A DNA stretch of 64,000 bases from Gordius sp. MW1 (Eukaryota; Nematomorpha; Gordioida; Gordea; Gordiidae): contig OZ038526.1 of the NCBI GenBank assembly GCA_964036665.1, positions 32,860,001-32,924,000 of the forward strand, written 5' to 3'. This document shows positions 55,301 through 59,504 of the stretch, one piece after another; positions within the stretch are counted from its first letter, which is position 1, and the number at the start of each line of letters is the position of its first letter. The notes beneath the pieces were generated by a model, which did not search any database, was not told the origin of the DNA, and was given only the letters and a program-made list of their open reading frames with translations. Made by a program: the position numbers and the translations under genes.

Positions 55301-58300
55301 CGACCCACATACCGTAAGGAAAAGAGATTTCTTATCGCCACCAACTACTTGATGGTAATGGTTAAATTGCGAAATGTACAGGTCAATATTATCGGAAGGA
55401 ACATATGGATGGTAGGTAAGCGAAGAAGTTGACCGCGCCATTGTTGAGTCTTAAATTATAAATTGTTCAATCTCCAATTACAAAAACACGAAACAGACTG
55501 AACAACTCATAAAGATTTTGTATATATATGGTAAGGTTGCGTGATGGTGGGGTGATACGCGTGAAAGTGGGGTGATACGCGTGATGGTGGGGTGATACGC
55601 GTGATGGTGGGGTGATACGCGTGATGGTGATTAGAATTAGAATACTACAGCGCATGGTGGTTTATAACGGTGTATAGAATTAGAATACTACAGCGCATGG
55701 TGCAGTCTATAACAGGTACATTATTAGCTCTGGAGCAACTTTCTTCGGACAGCCATGGAGTAGATAGTTATAGACTTGTCCCAGGATAGGTTCTTTACGA
55801 GTATGACGCTCTATGTCGGCGGATGTAATGGGAAAATGTTGAAATGGATCCATAAATGGTGTTTATATCTTCCCCTTCCCCCTGTTCTAGTTTTTCTTCA
55901 GATTGTATTGGAAGTCTAGATAACATATCAGCCTAGGTATTTCTTTGCCATTTTTGTATTTTATGATGACATATTGATAGGGTATTGTAAATAAAGTCCA
56001 TTTCTGAAGTCTCGCTGAAACGGCCTGCGGTACATTTTTGTTAGGATTGAATAGTGATACAAGGGTTTGTGATCTGTTATTAATGTAAAATGGTGGCCAT
56101 AAATATATTCCTTAAATTTATTAAAAGCAAAAATAATGGCTAAAGCTTCTTTTTCAATCTGACTATAATTTCTTTCGGCGGCGTTAAGGGTGCGGGAAGT
56201 AAAAGCAATTTGGTGCTGATAACCTTTTATTTCATGTGCAAGTACTGCGCCGAGTCCCTCATACGAAGCATCCGTCGAGAGTATTAATGGCAACTCAGGA
56301 TCAAAATGCTTTAATATCGGGGCTTGGATAATTGCTTTCTTAATGTTATTGAATACATTTGTACAGTCTATGGACCAATTCCAAGCTACCGTTTTTCTTA
56401 GCAGTTTATAAAGTGGTTGTGCTAAAGTAGAGAATTTTTTTATGAATTTTGCGTAGTATGTGGCCATGCCTAAAAAAGATTGTGGTTCTTTTATTTTAGT
56501 TGGGGCTGGTGTCCTCAGCTAGTTGACGTAATATGTGTGGAAATATCCTCAACCAGTCTCTTCCCAAAATGTTTTGCCCGTTCCCCTCAGCGACGTAAAG
56601 CAAGAGTTGGTGGGTTGCGTCCTCTTCTTGCACAATTACTCTTGCCGATCCCTTTAGCGGTATAGACGAACCATCATAACCCCTTAACTCGGTACAACAC
56701 GATTGTGTTGTAAGGTGGGCCCCATTGAGAGAATTAATCAAGGTGACTGCTGATCCGGTGTCAATTTCAAAATTAAAAATACGGTCATTTACCTTTAAAG
56801 CATAGCATGGTCGCAACGAGTCTCTTAAATGGAAATAATCTAATGAGGAACCTGTTTGACACGGCATATCTTTCCGATATGGCCTTGGGTATGGCATTTA
56901 TAACACGTCGCAAAACGGAATTTACAGTTGACTCGAAGGTGGTTCCCCCCACAGGCGAAACATTTCATATTTGATGCTGGGTGTTTGTTAGTTACTGTAT
57001 GAACCGGTTCCAATTGTTGGGTGAACATATGGCTTTGGAATCTTGCCCGCTCCATTGATCTCGCAATATCTAATGCCCCTTGCCATGTCAGATTATCTAT
57101 AATCCATAGGCGCTCCACAATCTTGTTATTATGTAACCCCGCCACGCACCGATCCCTTAGGTTTTCATCGAGAGAGGCACCAAAGTTGCAAATGATAGAT
57201 ATACTTTTCAGTTTAGCTGCAAAGGAATCAATATTTTCACCTTCTACTTTTACGCATTTGTGGAACTTATATCTGTGGACAATAGCACTCAGAGAGGGAG
57301 CGAAGAAACTTTTCAAGGTTGCAACTATTTCTTCGAACGTCTTTTGTAACGGGTCCGATGGAGAAAGAAGATTGATCAGTAATTCATAATTATCCGACCC
57401 ACATACTGTAAGGAAAAGTGATTTCTTATCACCACCAACTACTAAATTTTAATGGTTAAATTGGGATACGTATAGATCGATATTATCCGAAGGACTATAA
57501 GGGTGGAAAGTAAGCGAAGAAATCGATTGCGCCATTGTTGAATCTTGATATATTTATTGATGGATTTTTAACTACAAAAACACGAAAGACTGATTAACTA
57601 TTAGCGATTTTTGTATATAAAGGGTAAGAACGCGTGATGGTGGGGTGATACGCGTGATGGTAGGGTGATCGCGTGATGGTGGGGTGATTGTGTGATAGTG
57701 CCGTGATAATGAATATAATTTGAATAAACATAATTTGAATAAACGCGCATGGTGCAGTTGCAGTATACACTAAAAATAGTTTATTATGTTATGATATGTA
57801 GGTTCTAAACATAATTTGAACCTTTTTTACCCTCTTAGCTTGATGTTGATGATTCCAAACAATTATAATAAACAGAATTCATATTAACATCTGATAAACT
57901 TATTCCACTAGGTAAACTATTTTCCGTTTTTAACTTGTTTTCGAGTCAATAACTCATGCAAAATTGATTTTTTATACATTAATTTAATTATTTATATATT
58001 ATATATAAGTCAAAATTCCCTTTAAATAAATTTTAAAAAAAAATTACGTGAGAGCATTCGTGGGGTACACAGGACCCTTGTGGCCAAAAAAATGCTATAT
58101 TTTAAAAAGTAGTGGGCCAAAAGTTATAAAATTTTCCTCATACCTAGTTCTTGGTAAAATCGTAGGCTACTGAAAAGGCCAGATCAATTCGCTTTTAAAC
58201 GCGTTTTATATTTAAGTTTATAACTATCGTGGGGTCCGTGGTACCTCACGAATGCTCTCGCGGGTTAACAAAAAATAACGTTTATTTTGATTTATTTTGA

Positions 58301-59377
58301 GGTATATGATGTCAATAGGTAAAATGAGGGGAAGCTCTAAAATAACCAAAAAAATGGGGGTCCAGAAAATTGTTTATAAGTTTTGTAATGTTGATTAGAT
58401 TTATATTAAAATTTATAACATCAATCTTAAGACCTTTATAAACATATGTTTAAAATTTTAAAGGTTTTAAAGGAATACTTTAAGAGCTATAAGAAGTTAA
58501 AAAGTGGGGTAGAGCTAATGGCTATCCCCACGAATGCTCTCGCGTTCGGGATTTTTAGGAATAATCTCGAGGGTTAAAATTACACTCTAATTAGCGCCAT
58601 CTAGAGGCAATTTTAATTAGAGACTAATATGACTATATATATCCCTATCTTTTTAGCATGTGACTCGATAATTATAATAGCCATACAACGTTTGCGCTCT
58701 TATTAGAGCTCATCAGTATGCCATAGTTATTTATAATATAATACATATTCTAGAAATGCCATGCGTCAAGCAAAATACCATCGATTATGCCTTGGACACG
58801 TGCTTCTGTAAATTTATGTTTTACGGGATAAGTTGTGAAAACAGTTAAGTCTATCTGTAAAAAAAGTTTCTATTTACATATCTTACGTCCCTCAGTTTCT
58901 ATTCTACTACATTTATCAAAAATATATGAAAAAAAGAATCTTTTATAAAATTAAATGGTATCATTATAAACATATTTTATTATAAGTATTAAACGTTAAT
59001 ATTAATGTTAATATTGTCTAGGTTGTAAGTGCAACGAGCTAGGTAGTGAAATGTGCGACCACATTAATGGGGAATGTATATGTAAACCCAACTTTAGCGG
59101 AGATACCTGTGATAAATTCTATGGTATGCGTATCTTATTTTTAAAGCATACCCATGTTATTGATTTGATATATGATCTTTAAGTTTCATTCATATTGTGA
59201 GCCTTTCTCATTGCTTCAAACTTTTGTTGCTAAAAAAATATTTATTACAATGTATTATTTTAAAAAATAGAATGGAAAGGTGTTATTATTATCATATATG
59301 ATTTGATCCTATGTTTAAAATTACAACTTACAAAATTATGTTTATAATTTAGATTAATTACAGCGAATATCCAATAG
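28249..59377 (+). CDS. Predicted secreted multi-EGF (laminin-EGF type) protein, nine exons
   Basis: I join 28249-28306, 28427-28525, 29264-29359, 29441-29542, 29646-29741, 32102-32197, 58754-58843, 59022-59123 and 59364-59377. Every inner exon is a multiple of 3, all introns are phase 1 with AG and GT borders, and the total is 250 codons plus stop. The protein has a 20-residue signal peptide and seven repeats of about 32 residues. Five have six cysteines spaced like laminin EGF modules (C-x-C-x7-C-x6-C-x-C-x8-C), and two (exons 2 and 7) have only four. There is no membrane segment, so it should be secreted. The exact role is unknown. Intron 6 is about 26.6 kb of nested transposons. It has no recognised ortholog name. 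The terminal exon is the least certain part. Confidence 0.75.
28427..28525 (+). CDS. Host gene exon 2: four-cysteine EGF-like module
   Basis: It encodes NCVAENIVEDMTLL and ENHCFCKSNYWGERCEI; acceptor AAAAAG|AT, donor AG|GTAGCC, 99 nt, phase 1-1. The first cysteine pair seen in other repeats is missing, as in exon 7. The acceptor is weak in pyrimidines. Confidence 0.65.
28693..28900. mobile_element. Short foldback MITE-like element in intron 2
   Basis: TAGTGTTGTAAAAA on the left pairs with TTTTTAAAGCACTA on the right, and further in GGTTTGTTTGGTCAACC pairs loosely with GGTCGTCCAAACAAAACTC. The TAGTG-type ends would fit the hAT group. No clear target duplication was found. Confidence 0.45.
29264..29359 (+). 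CDS. Host gene exon 3: EGF module
   Basis: Six cysteines: CDCVQDNTDLCDMETGRCQC then RTGFYGTNC. Acceptor AATAG|CT, donor GAG|GTAAAC, 96 nt, phase 1-1. Confidence 0.8.
29441..29542 (+). CDS. Host gene exon 4: EGF module
   Basis: Six cysteines: VCDCNWINTEYCPEELGKC then ICYNHWPPHDDRC. Acceptor CTACTAG|TA, strong donor G|GTAAGA, 102 nt, phase 1-1. Confidence 0.82.
29646..29741 (+). CDS. Host gene exon 5: EGF module, duplicated as exon 6
   Basis: Six cysteines: VCDCHKNNTKSCSKDTGHC then DCHKGFYGEQCEK. Acceptor TGATTTAG|TT, donor G|GTAATA, 96 nt, phase 1-1. Confidence 0.83.
30202..31918. mobile_element. Foldback element with ~640-bp inverted arms
   Basis: The left arm (30202-30840) and right arm (about 31060-31918) are inverted copies, for example TTTCGACCGACCAT against ATGGTCGGTCGAAAA and GGAGCGTTTTATGG against CCATAAAACGCTCC. 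The right arm has an extra ~220 bp (31238-31458) with T-runs and CCTGAAGATGGACTATAAG. Unit B at 34200-34215 shows the empty site. No transposase is coded. Confidence 0.85.
32102..32197 (+). CDS. Host gene exon 6: near-copy of exon 5
   Basis: Differs from exon 5 at only four of 32 residues or so (KINSKS for KNNTKS, HEGFYGER for HKGFYGEQ). Splice sites and flanks are copied too. The intron that follows runs to 58753. Confidence 0.83.
32375..33263. mobile_element. hAT-like foldback element of ~890 bp
   Basis: The ends TAGTGATGGGGAAATAGCG and its counterpart (TAGTGGTGGGAAAACGC on the minus strand) are inverted, and the arms are built of GCTATAGC/TTAGCAC-type repeats. Flanks ATAGGGAG and AAAGGAGG may be a mutated 8-bp duplication; unit A has GGGGAGGGACAAA there without the element. 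The near-palindrome TTGCTATGCAA of the R repeats occurs in both arms. Confidence 0.65.
32803..32971. repeat. Short repeat with GGCGTAGCCA ends, nested in hAT-like foldback
   Basis: AGGCGTAGCCAGC on the left and TTTGGCTACGCCCA on the right form inverted ends around a G-rich/C-rich core. Related GCGTAGCCAGGATTTG starts occur at 29897 and 32325. Confidence 0.55.
33322..33660 (+). mobile_element. pogo/Tigger-like MITE, copy 1
   Basis: It begins CAGTCGAAACTTCTTAATCG, as in pogo-type terminal repeats, and ends near CGGTTTTGTTTG, flanked by TA (33320-33321 and 33661-33662). Unit A shows the uninterrupted site. Confidence 0.7.
33745..34072 (-). mobile_element. pogo/Tigger-like MITE, copy 2, opposite orientation
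   Basis: This is an inverted copy of 33322-33660 with ends CAGTCAAAACCG and GTTTCGACTG, flanked by TA. The two lie 84 bp apart head to head, which makes a long hairpin. Confidence 0.7.
34885..36150 (+). pseudogene. pB1 transposase, frameshifted
   Basis: An acidic N-terminus (EEDIVLASEHDTDTEEDI, 34900-34965) leads to PPKRTRSHNIISSLPGV (35070-35120), then ALLGLLLIMGTL and LRAIMSINRF. The longest frame, 35415-35966, holds TVDEMLPAFR (first catalytic Asp) and VTMDNWFISYEL (second Asp). The C-terminal part near 36000-36150 (DQLRST, RWPLTIFYTLLN) is out of frame with a stop. This DDE transposase family cuts and pastes at TTAA. Several shifts make it dead. Confidence 0.88.
36950..37717 (-). pseudogene. 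pB2 transposase fragment
   Basis: Minus-strand frame 37652-37302 reads MLPAFRGKSPFKQYMPNKP, then RNVTMDNWFTSFELTKHL with the second catalytic Asp. The sequence just upstream reads YSPSQYVTVDE. After TTFVK the frame shifts, and NRWPLT-like C-terminal remains reach about 36950. A C-run at 37109-37123 lies in it. The N-terminal third is missing at the junction with the gypsy block. Confidence 0.87.
37718..39863 (-). mobile_element. Element F: Mag-like gypsy fragment (3' LTR to RT thumb)
   Basis: A truncated 3' LTR (37718-37810, ending TATAACA) is followed by the polypurine tract, Pol tail, integrase, RNase H and the RT thumb. It stops abruptly near 39863, where a plus-strand fragment (G) begins. 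This is the left edge of the gypsy block in pB2. Confidence 0.85.
37822..39863 (-). pseudogene. Element F Pol: RNase H, integrase and tail, broken
   Basis: The tail 37822-38076 ends with RKPVERYGIN. Integrase frame 38143-38850 carries HADFCGPINWYYY (Asp), TDNGPQFISAE (Asp) and SSPYHPRSNGEAERFVR (Glu), and a C-terminal GDKVWVRTF region. The zinc domain near 38860-38960 and RNase H 39230-39760 are broken by stops and small deletions. FCGP and NGEAERF are the signature of the K02A2.6/Mag-like group here. Confidence 0.85.
39863..41278 (+). pseudogene. Element G: inverted gypsy fragment, Gag to RT
   Basis: The plus strand reads Gag from NLLSPSDPLQ-like sequence (39870) through frame 39993-40472 (RDRFVAGLQNGKIGERLL, knuckle CFACGSNHFRSSF without its last Cys, second knuckle CYKCNSQGHIGKIC), a protease DTGSAVTLIN near 40480, ILGRDWLRIF-like VLGRDWL at 40668 and RT start (RPRPIPYMLKP, ICGDFRDIN) to about 41276. 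Stops are at 40472, near 40631 and after 41082. No LTR of its own is seen. It meets F head on, so part of this block was inverted. Confidence 0.83.
41279..41482 (-). repeat. Element H 3' LTR, degraded
   Basis: It begins TTGAATCTTC instead of TGTTGAGTCTT and ends TATAATA. It carries diverged GTGATACGCGTGATAGTGG repeats. Confidence 0.75.
41602..42240. mobile_element. GC-rich hAT MITE (639 bp)
   Basis: Ends TAGAGCCCTG and, inverted, TAGAGACAGCCCTGG enclose GGGCTCGGGTCGGGC blocks on both sides and an AT-rich centre. The 8-bp target duplication GGTAGGGG is at 41594-41601; on the right it starts GGTAGG at 42241 and is completed after element I, which inserted inside it. It codes for nothing. Confidence 0.85.
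42247..42526 (-). repeat. Element I 3' LTR
   Basis: 280 bp, with one repeat unit more than the 5' LTR. It is followed by TCTCTTACCCCTTAAG, which is the polypurine tract on the minus strand. Confidence 0.88.
42538..44158 (-). pseudogene. Element I integrase and RNase H end
   Basis: Frame 44053-43172 carries the integrase zinc domain (LIHLGHPGISRSKNLARQHL, CTDCQQW), HADFCGPLNGYYYL (Asp), TDNGPQFTSAEFK (Asp) and PYHPRSNGEAERFVR (Glu). A small deletion at about 43190 shifts the frame, and a stop near 43069 and then frame 42538-43011 follow, ending RNPIERYGIT. The RNase H part above 44053 is cut by J at 44163. Confidence 0.87.
44164..44385 (-). repeat. Element J 3' LTR (222 bp)
   Basis: TGTTGCGTC to GTATACAACA. 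It contains (GTGAT-GTAGGG-GATCGC)n repeats. The polypurine tract TCTCCTACCCCCTTAAG lies beside it. Confidence 0.93.
44398..44775 (-). pseudogene. Element J Pol tail, out of frame
   Basis: It continues Pol after a small deletion (VTGKY then stop) near 44775: SYMIEMDNGALWKRHGDHLR through a proline-rich linker to RRSTRIRKPIERYGIT at 44398. In relatives this is joined to the integrase. Confidence 0.85.
44775..46520 (-). CDS. Element J Pol: RT thumb, RNase H, integrase
   Basis: The frame runs on from the stop at 46521 without shift; the first Met after it is at 46391. Motifs are LGMATYYAKFIKNF (thumb), LILSTDASSEGLDAVL and TDHKPLISIF (RNase H), LIHLGHPGMSRSKILARQHL with CTDCQQW (zinc domain), HADFCGPLNGYYY (Asp), TDNGPQFTSAEFK (Asp) and PYHPRSNGEAERFVR (Glu). 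All catalytic residues are present. It ends early at 44775 through a small deletion in the C-terminal domain. Confidence 0.9.
   Translation of the reverse strand, partial: EKKVEYLGHTISKDGIFTTDKNTKAILAAPAPTKIKELQSFLGMATYYAKFIKNFSSLAQPLYKLLRKTVSWKWSIDCTNAFNDIKKAIIKAPILKHFDPELPLILSTDASSEGLDAVLSHEIKGYQHPIAFASRTLNAAERNYSQIEKEALAIIYAFNKFKEYLYGLHFTLLTDHKPLISIFNPNKNVSQGMSARLQKWTLLTTPYHYTIKYKMGKENTQADKLSRLPIQSKENLEQEEDDDIHTIYEEPFQRFPITSADIERHTRTDPILGQVYKYVLHGWPKKVTPDLVVYQQRQRELTTLKGCIFWGYRIIIPQGLRQTILKLIHLGHPGMSRSKILARQHLWYPGIDKDIEGYVQNCTDCQQWFTGTTELATQKWENPGKPWSRLHADFCGPLNGYYYLIVIDAYSKWPEVIPMTTITTSSTINALEAIFSRFGVPNTLATDNGPQFTSAEFKIYCKTNNIRNAYSSPYHPRSNGEAERFVRTFKEFLNKTRNFENDKLYNFLFSYRNTIHPTTGLTPANLLIKIQPIGPLNLLKPHVTGLDKDELAPIKRKFVIGDRVWVRTFTTNDQLLVTGKY
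46521..48275 (-). CDS. Element J Gag-protease-RT, 584 residues
   Basis: The ATG at 48275 is the first base after the LTR (ACAACA then ATGGCGCGG). Gag is about residues 1-235 with two zinc knuckles (CFACGGNHLRVNC and CYKCHTQGHIGKIC, residues about 189-222). Protease has FEIDTGSAVTLIN near 255 and ILGRDWLRIF near 320. RT has RPRPIPYTLKPKIDEELD, IRICGDFRDLN, VLDLKDAYFQIKV and the catalytic YLDDIIIAG near 548. It ends at a TAG at 46521 where relatives read through. Gag and Pol are one frame. Confidence 0.93.
   Translation of the reverse strand: MARSTLTFHPYSPSDNIDLYISQFNHYHLVVGGDKKSLFLTVCGSDNYELLINLLSPSDQLQKTFEEIVSTLKSFFAPSLSAIVHRYKFHKCVQVEGENIDSFAAKLKGISINCNFGASLEENLRDRFVAGLHNNKIVERLLIVDNLTWQGALDIARSMERARFQSHMLTQQLEPVHTVTKPTASNMKCFACGGNHLRVNCKFRFATCYKCHTQGHIGKICRVKQVSSLDYFHLKDSLRPCYALKVNDRMLNFEIDTGSAVTLINALNGAHLTTQPCCTELKGYDGSSIPLKGSARVIVQEEDTTHQLLLYVADGSGQNILGRDWLRIFPHILRQLAEDWEQNKPFQRYEINHTHDDVVTNNIIKKYPLLFENKLGGGVVGYEAKLKLKDELCPRFFRPRPIPYTLKPKIDEELDRLVKEGILKPIKYAEHAAPIVTVIKNNGSIRICGDFRDLNKHLVIEKYPLPRIQDIFAQLGGFKYFSVLDLKDAYFQIKVNENSQNLLAINTHRGLFKYTKLPFGIASAPAIFQRFMDSLFRNNKGIVVYLDDIIIAGKTVEDHNQKLEKVFKELEKTGLKLKLGKCKF
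48267..48274 (-). promoter_or_regulatory. Element J primer-binding site inside gag start
   Basis: TGGCGCGG starts one base after the LTR and overlaps codons 1-3 (ATG GCG CGG). The same arrangement is present in H, I and K. Confidence 0.6.
48276..48497 (-). repeat. Element J 5' LTR (222 bp)
   Basis: It matches the 3' LTR except for GGTAAGG versus GGTAGGG and GATGGTAGG versus GATGTTAGG. Confidence 0.93.
48503..50749 (-). pseudogene. Element I Gag, protease, RT and RNase H start
   Basis: Gag starts at the ATG at 50749, directly at the LTR, but shifts near 50470-50640. Frame 50472-50059 holds RDQFVAGLLNGKIVERLL. Frame 50179-48974 holds CYKCHTQGHFGKIC, the protease (FEINTGSAVTLIN, with Asn where relatives have the catalytic Asp), ILGRDWLRIF, ICGDFRDLN, and YLDDIIIAG. 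A +1 shift in an A-run near 48990 leads to 49007-48504 (LGMATYYAKF, STDASSEGLGAAL), cut by J. The D-to-N change in the protease would by itself kill it. Confidence 0.88.
50750..50986 (-). repeat. Element I 5' LTR
   Basis: 237 bp, from TGTTGAGTCTTGGTTTGGG to AATACATAACA, followed by the duplication GTAGG. Confidence 0.88.
50987..53092 (-). pseudogene. Element H integrase, RNase H and RT thumb, broken
   Basis: Pieces in order from the right are: RT thumb near 52850-53080, STDASSEGLG-like RNase H near 52640 with TDHKPLISLF in frame 52313-52651, the zinc domain near 51930-52000, HANFCGPINWYYY in 51708-51899, a core piece (SSPYHPRSNGE) in 51462-51650, and the tail near 51050-51240. Many indels and stops mark it as an older copy. 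Confidence 0.82.
53093..53866. mobile_element. hAT element (774 bp) with CAGAGGTCGGCAACC end
   Basis: The ends CAGAGGTCGGC and GCATATCCCTG are hAT type, flanked by a perfect 8-bp duplication GTCTATAG (53085-53092 and 53867-53874). It sits in the RT of element H. It is an internally deleted, non-autonomous copy that keeps a piece of transposase N-terminus. Confidence 0.92.
53230..53650 (-). pseudogene. hAT transposase N-terminal fragment with BED-like finger
   Basis: The minus strand reads YYFNDEWEHLCCFVDYKGKC, CLLCNNSVAIPKKSIIERHF and KTVHKNFDSDCP, a C-X2-C...H-X4-H zinc finger as in hAT transposases of the GTF2IRD2/ZMYM-like type. A stop follows, then out-of-frame LLAKNKKPFTDG. The catalytic domain is absent. 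Confidence 0.7.
53875..55441 (-). pseudogene. Element H Gag, protease and RT front, broken
   Basis: Gag starts at the ATG at 55441 beside the LTR (MARSTSSLTYHPYVPSDNID). Frame 54566-54940 carries CFACGGNHFRSNC, CYKCHTQGQIEKIC and the protease FEIDTGSAVTLIN. Frame 54058-54468 carries RT fingers (RPRPTPYMLKPKIDEELD). A deletion near 53980 removes part of the palm, and the YLDD block is disrupted by the hAT insertion. Confidence 0.85.
55442..55714 (-). repeat. Element H 5' LTR with GTGATACGC minisatellite
   Basis: It runs from TGTTGAGTCTTAAATT to CTATAACA. It holds four near-perfect units of GGTGATACGCGTGATGGTGG (55545-55630) and a repeated GAATACTACAGCGCATGGTG. Confidence 0.85.
55715..57535 (-). 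pseudogene. Element K Gag-Pol with ~1-kb internal deletion
   Basis: Gag starts at the ATG at 57535 with a shift near 57440. Frame 57316-56840 holds RDRCVAGLHNNKIVERL, CFACGGNHLRVNC and CYKCHTQGHIGKIC. Frame 56897-56496 holds the protease (FEIDTGSAVTLIN, ILGRDWLRIF). At 56515 the sequence jumps from the post-protease linker to LGMATYYAKF in frame 56467-55961 (STDASYEGLGAVL, TDHKPL). The RT catalytic palm is missing. Confidence 0.85.
57536..57769 (-). repeat. Element K 5' LTR
   Basis: J-type LTR with extra GTGATGGTGGGGTGATACGC units; ends GCAGTATACA. Confidence 0.82.
57770..58264 (-). repeat. pB2 terminal region (N-terminal side)
   Basis: 57770-57870 corresponds to 34775-34870 of pB1, and 58020-58264 is the inverted equivalent of 34249-34490 (ACGTGAGAGCATTCGTGGGG and CACGAATGCTCTCGCGGG). 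Confidence 0.8.
58574..58670. repeat. Exon-duplication unit B, right part beyond pB1
   Basis: TACACTCTAATTAGCGCCATCTAGAGGC and GTGACTCGA match 31955-32055 of unit A. This proves that 34249-58573 was inserted into unit B. Confidence 0.88.
58754..58843 (+). CDS. Host gene exon 7: four-cysteine EGF-like module
   Basis: Encodes MPCVKQNTIDYALDTCFC then KFMFYGISCEN; acceptor TTCTAG|AA, donor A|GTTAAGT, 90 nt, phase 1-1. Same four-cysteine pattern as exon 2. Confidence 0.65.
59022..59123 (+). CDS. Host gene exon 8: EGF module
   Basis: Six cysteines: CKCNELGSEMCDHINGEC then ICKPNFSGDTCDKFY. Acceptor TCTAG|GT, donor TATG|GTATGC, 102 nt, phase 1-1. Confidence 0.8.
59364..59377 (+). CDS. Host gene terminal exon (tentative)
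   Basis: After AATTACAG the sequence CGAATATCCAATAG adds four residues and a stop in the phase-1 frame. An alternative acceptor at TTTAG (59352) would give a stop at once. The pyrimidine tract is weak. Confidence 0.35.
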
Positions 59378-59472
59378 CCCATCTTATCTACCATCAACAT
59401 CATATAATTTTTGATATCGAGATTGTTACACATATTCAATCTTTTTATATATGATTATTTACAAATTATTGT

Positions 59473-59478
59473 AATAAA
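59473..59478 (+). terminator. Poly(A) signal of host gene
   Basis: AATAAA lies about 96 bases after the predicted stop and before repeat R2. Confidence 0.45.
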
Positions 59479-59504
59479 TTAAAACAGTTCAAATTGATGG
59501 CAGT

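Larger units (their letters stand above)
41279..55714 (-). mobile_element. Element H: Mag-like gypsy with nested hAT and gypsy I/J
   Basis: 5' LTR 55442-55714 and 3' LTR about 41279-41482 belong to the same type (AATTACAAAAACG, GGTAAGGTTGCGTGAT repeats). GGTA borders both sides. Its body is 41483-41601, 50987-53092 and 53867-55441. It is cut by a hAT MITE (41602-42240), gypsy I (42247-50986) and a second hAT (53093-53866). Confidence 0.82.
55715..57769 (-). mobile_element. Element K: Mag-like gypsy fragment with 5' LTR
   Basis: The 5' LTR 57536-57769 (J type, TGTTGAATCTTGATATATTT) forms the right edge of the gypsy block in pB2. Gag and protease are followed by an internal deletion at 56515 that joins the protease region directly to the RT thumb, then RNase H and integrase start, up to 55715, where H begins. 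Confidence 0.83.
36309..58264 (-). mobile_element. piggyBac-like element pB2, opposite to pB1, containing the gypsy cluster
   Basis: TTAA at 36305-36308 and 58265-58268 flank it. Its left end (36309, CCCTCGAGATCGAGAGC) matches the right end of pB1 and its right end (58020-58264) matches the left end of pB1, so it lies in reverse orientation. Its own sequence is 36309-37717 plus 57770-58264. Compared with pB1 about 0.5-0.6 kb of transposase N-terminus is missing at the gypsy junction. Confidence 0.88.
34249..58573 (+). mobile_element. piggyBac-like element pB1, containing the 22-kb pB2 nest
   Basis: TTAA at 34245-34248 and 58574-58577 flank ends CCCTCAAGAG and, on the minus strand, CCCTCGAGATTATTCC. 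This is the piggyBac target and end type. Its own sequence is 34249-36308 plus 58269-58573, about 2.4 kb, the usual piggyBac length. pB2 sits at a TTAA after the transposase gene. Unit A of the exon duplication gives the empty site (AAATTAAAAGTACACTC). Confidence 0.9.

Noticed and set aside
55545..55630. GGTGATACGCGTGATGG repeats as a separate satellite
   Set aside because: They lie within LTRs bounded by TGTTGA and AACA and next to primer and polypurine sites, so they belong to the retrotransposons.
37822..57535. An envelope gene in elements F-K that would make them virus-like
   Set aside because: Pol ends with the RKPIERYGIT-type tail a few bases before the polypurine tract and 3' LTR, so there is no room for env.
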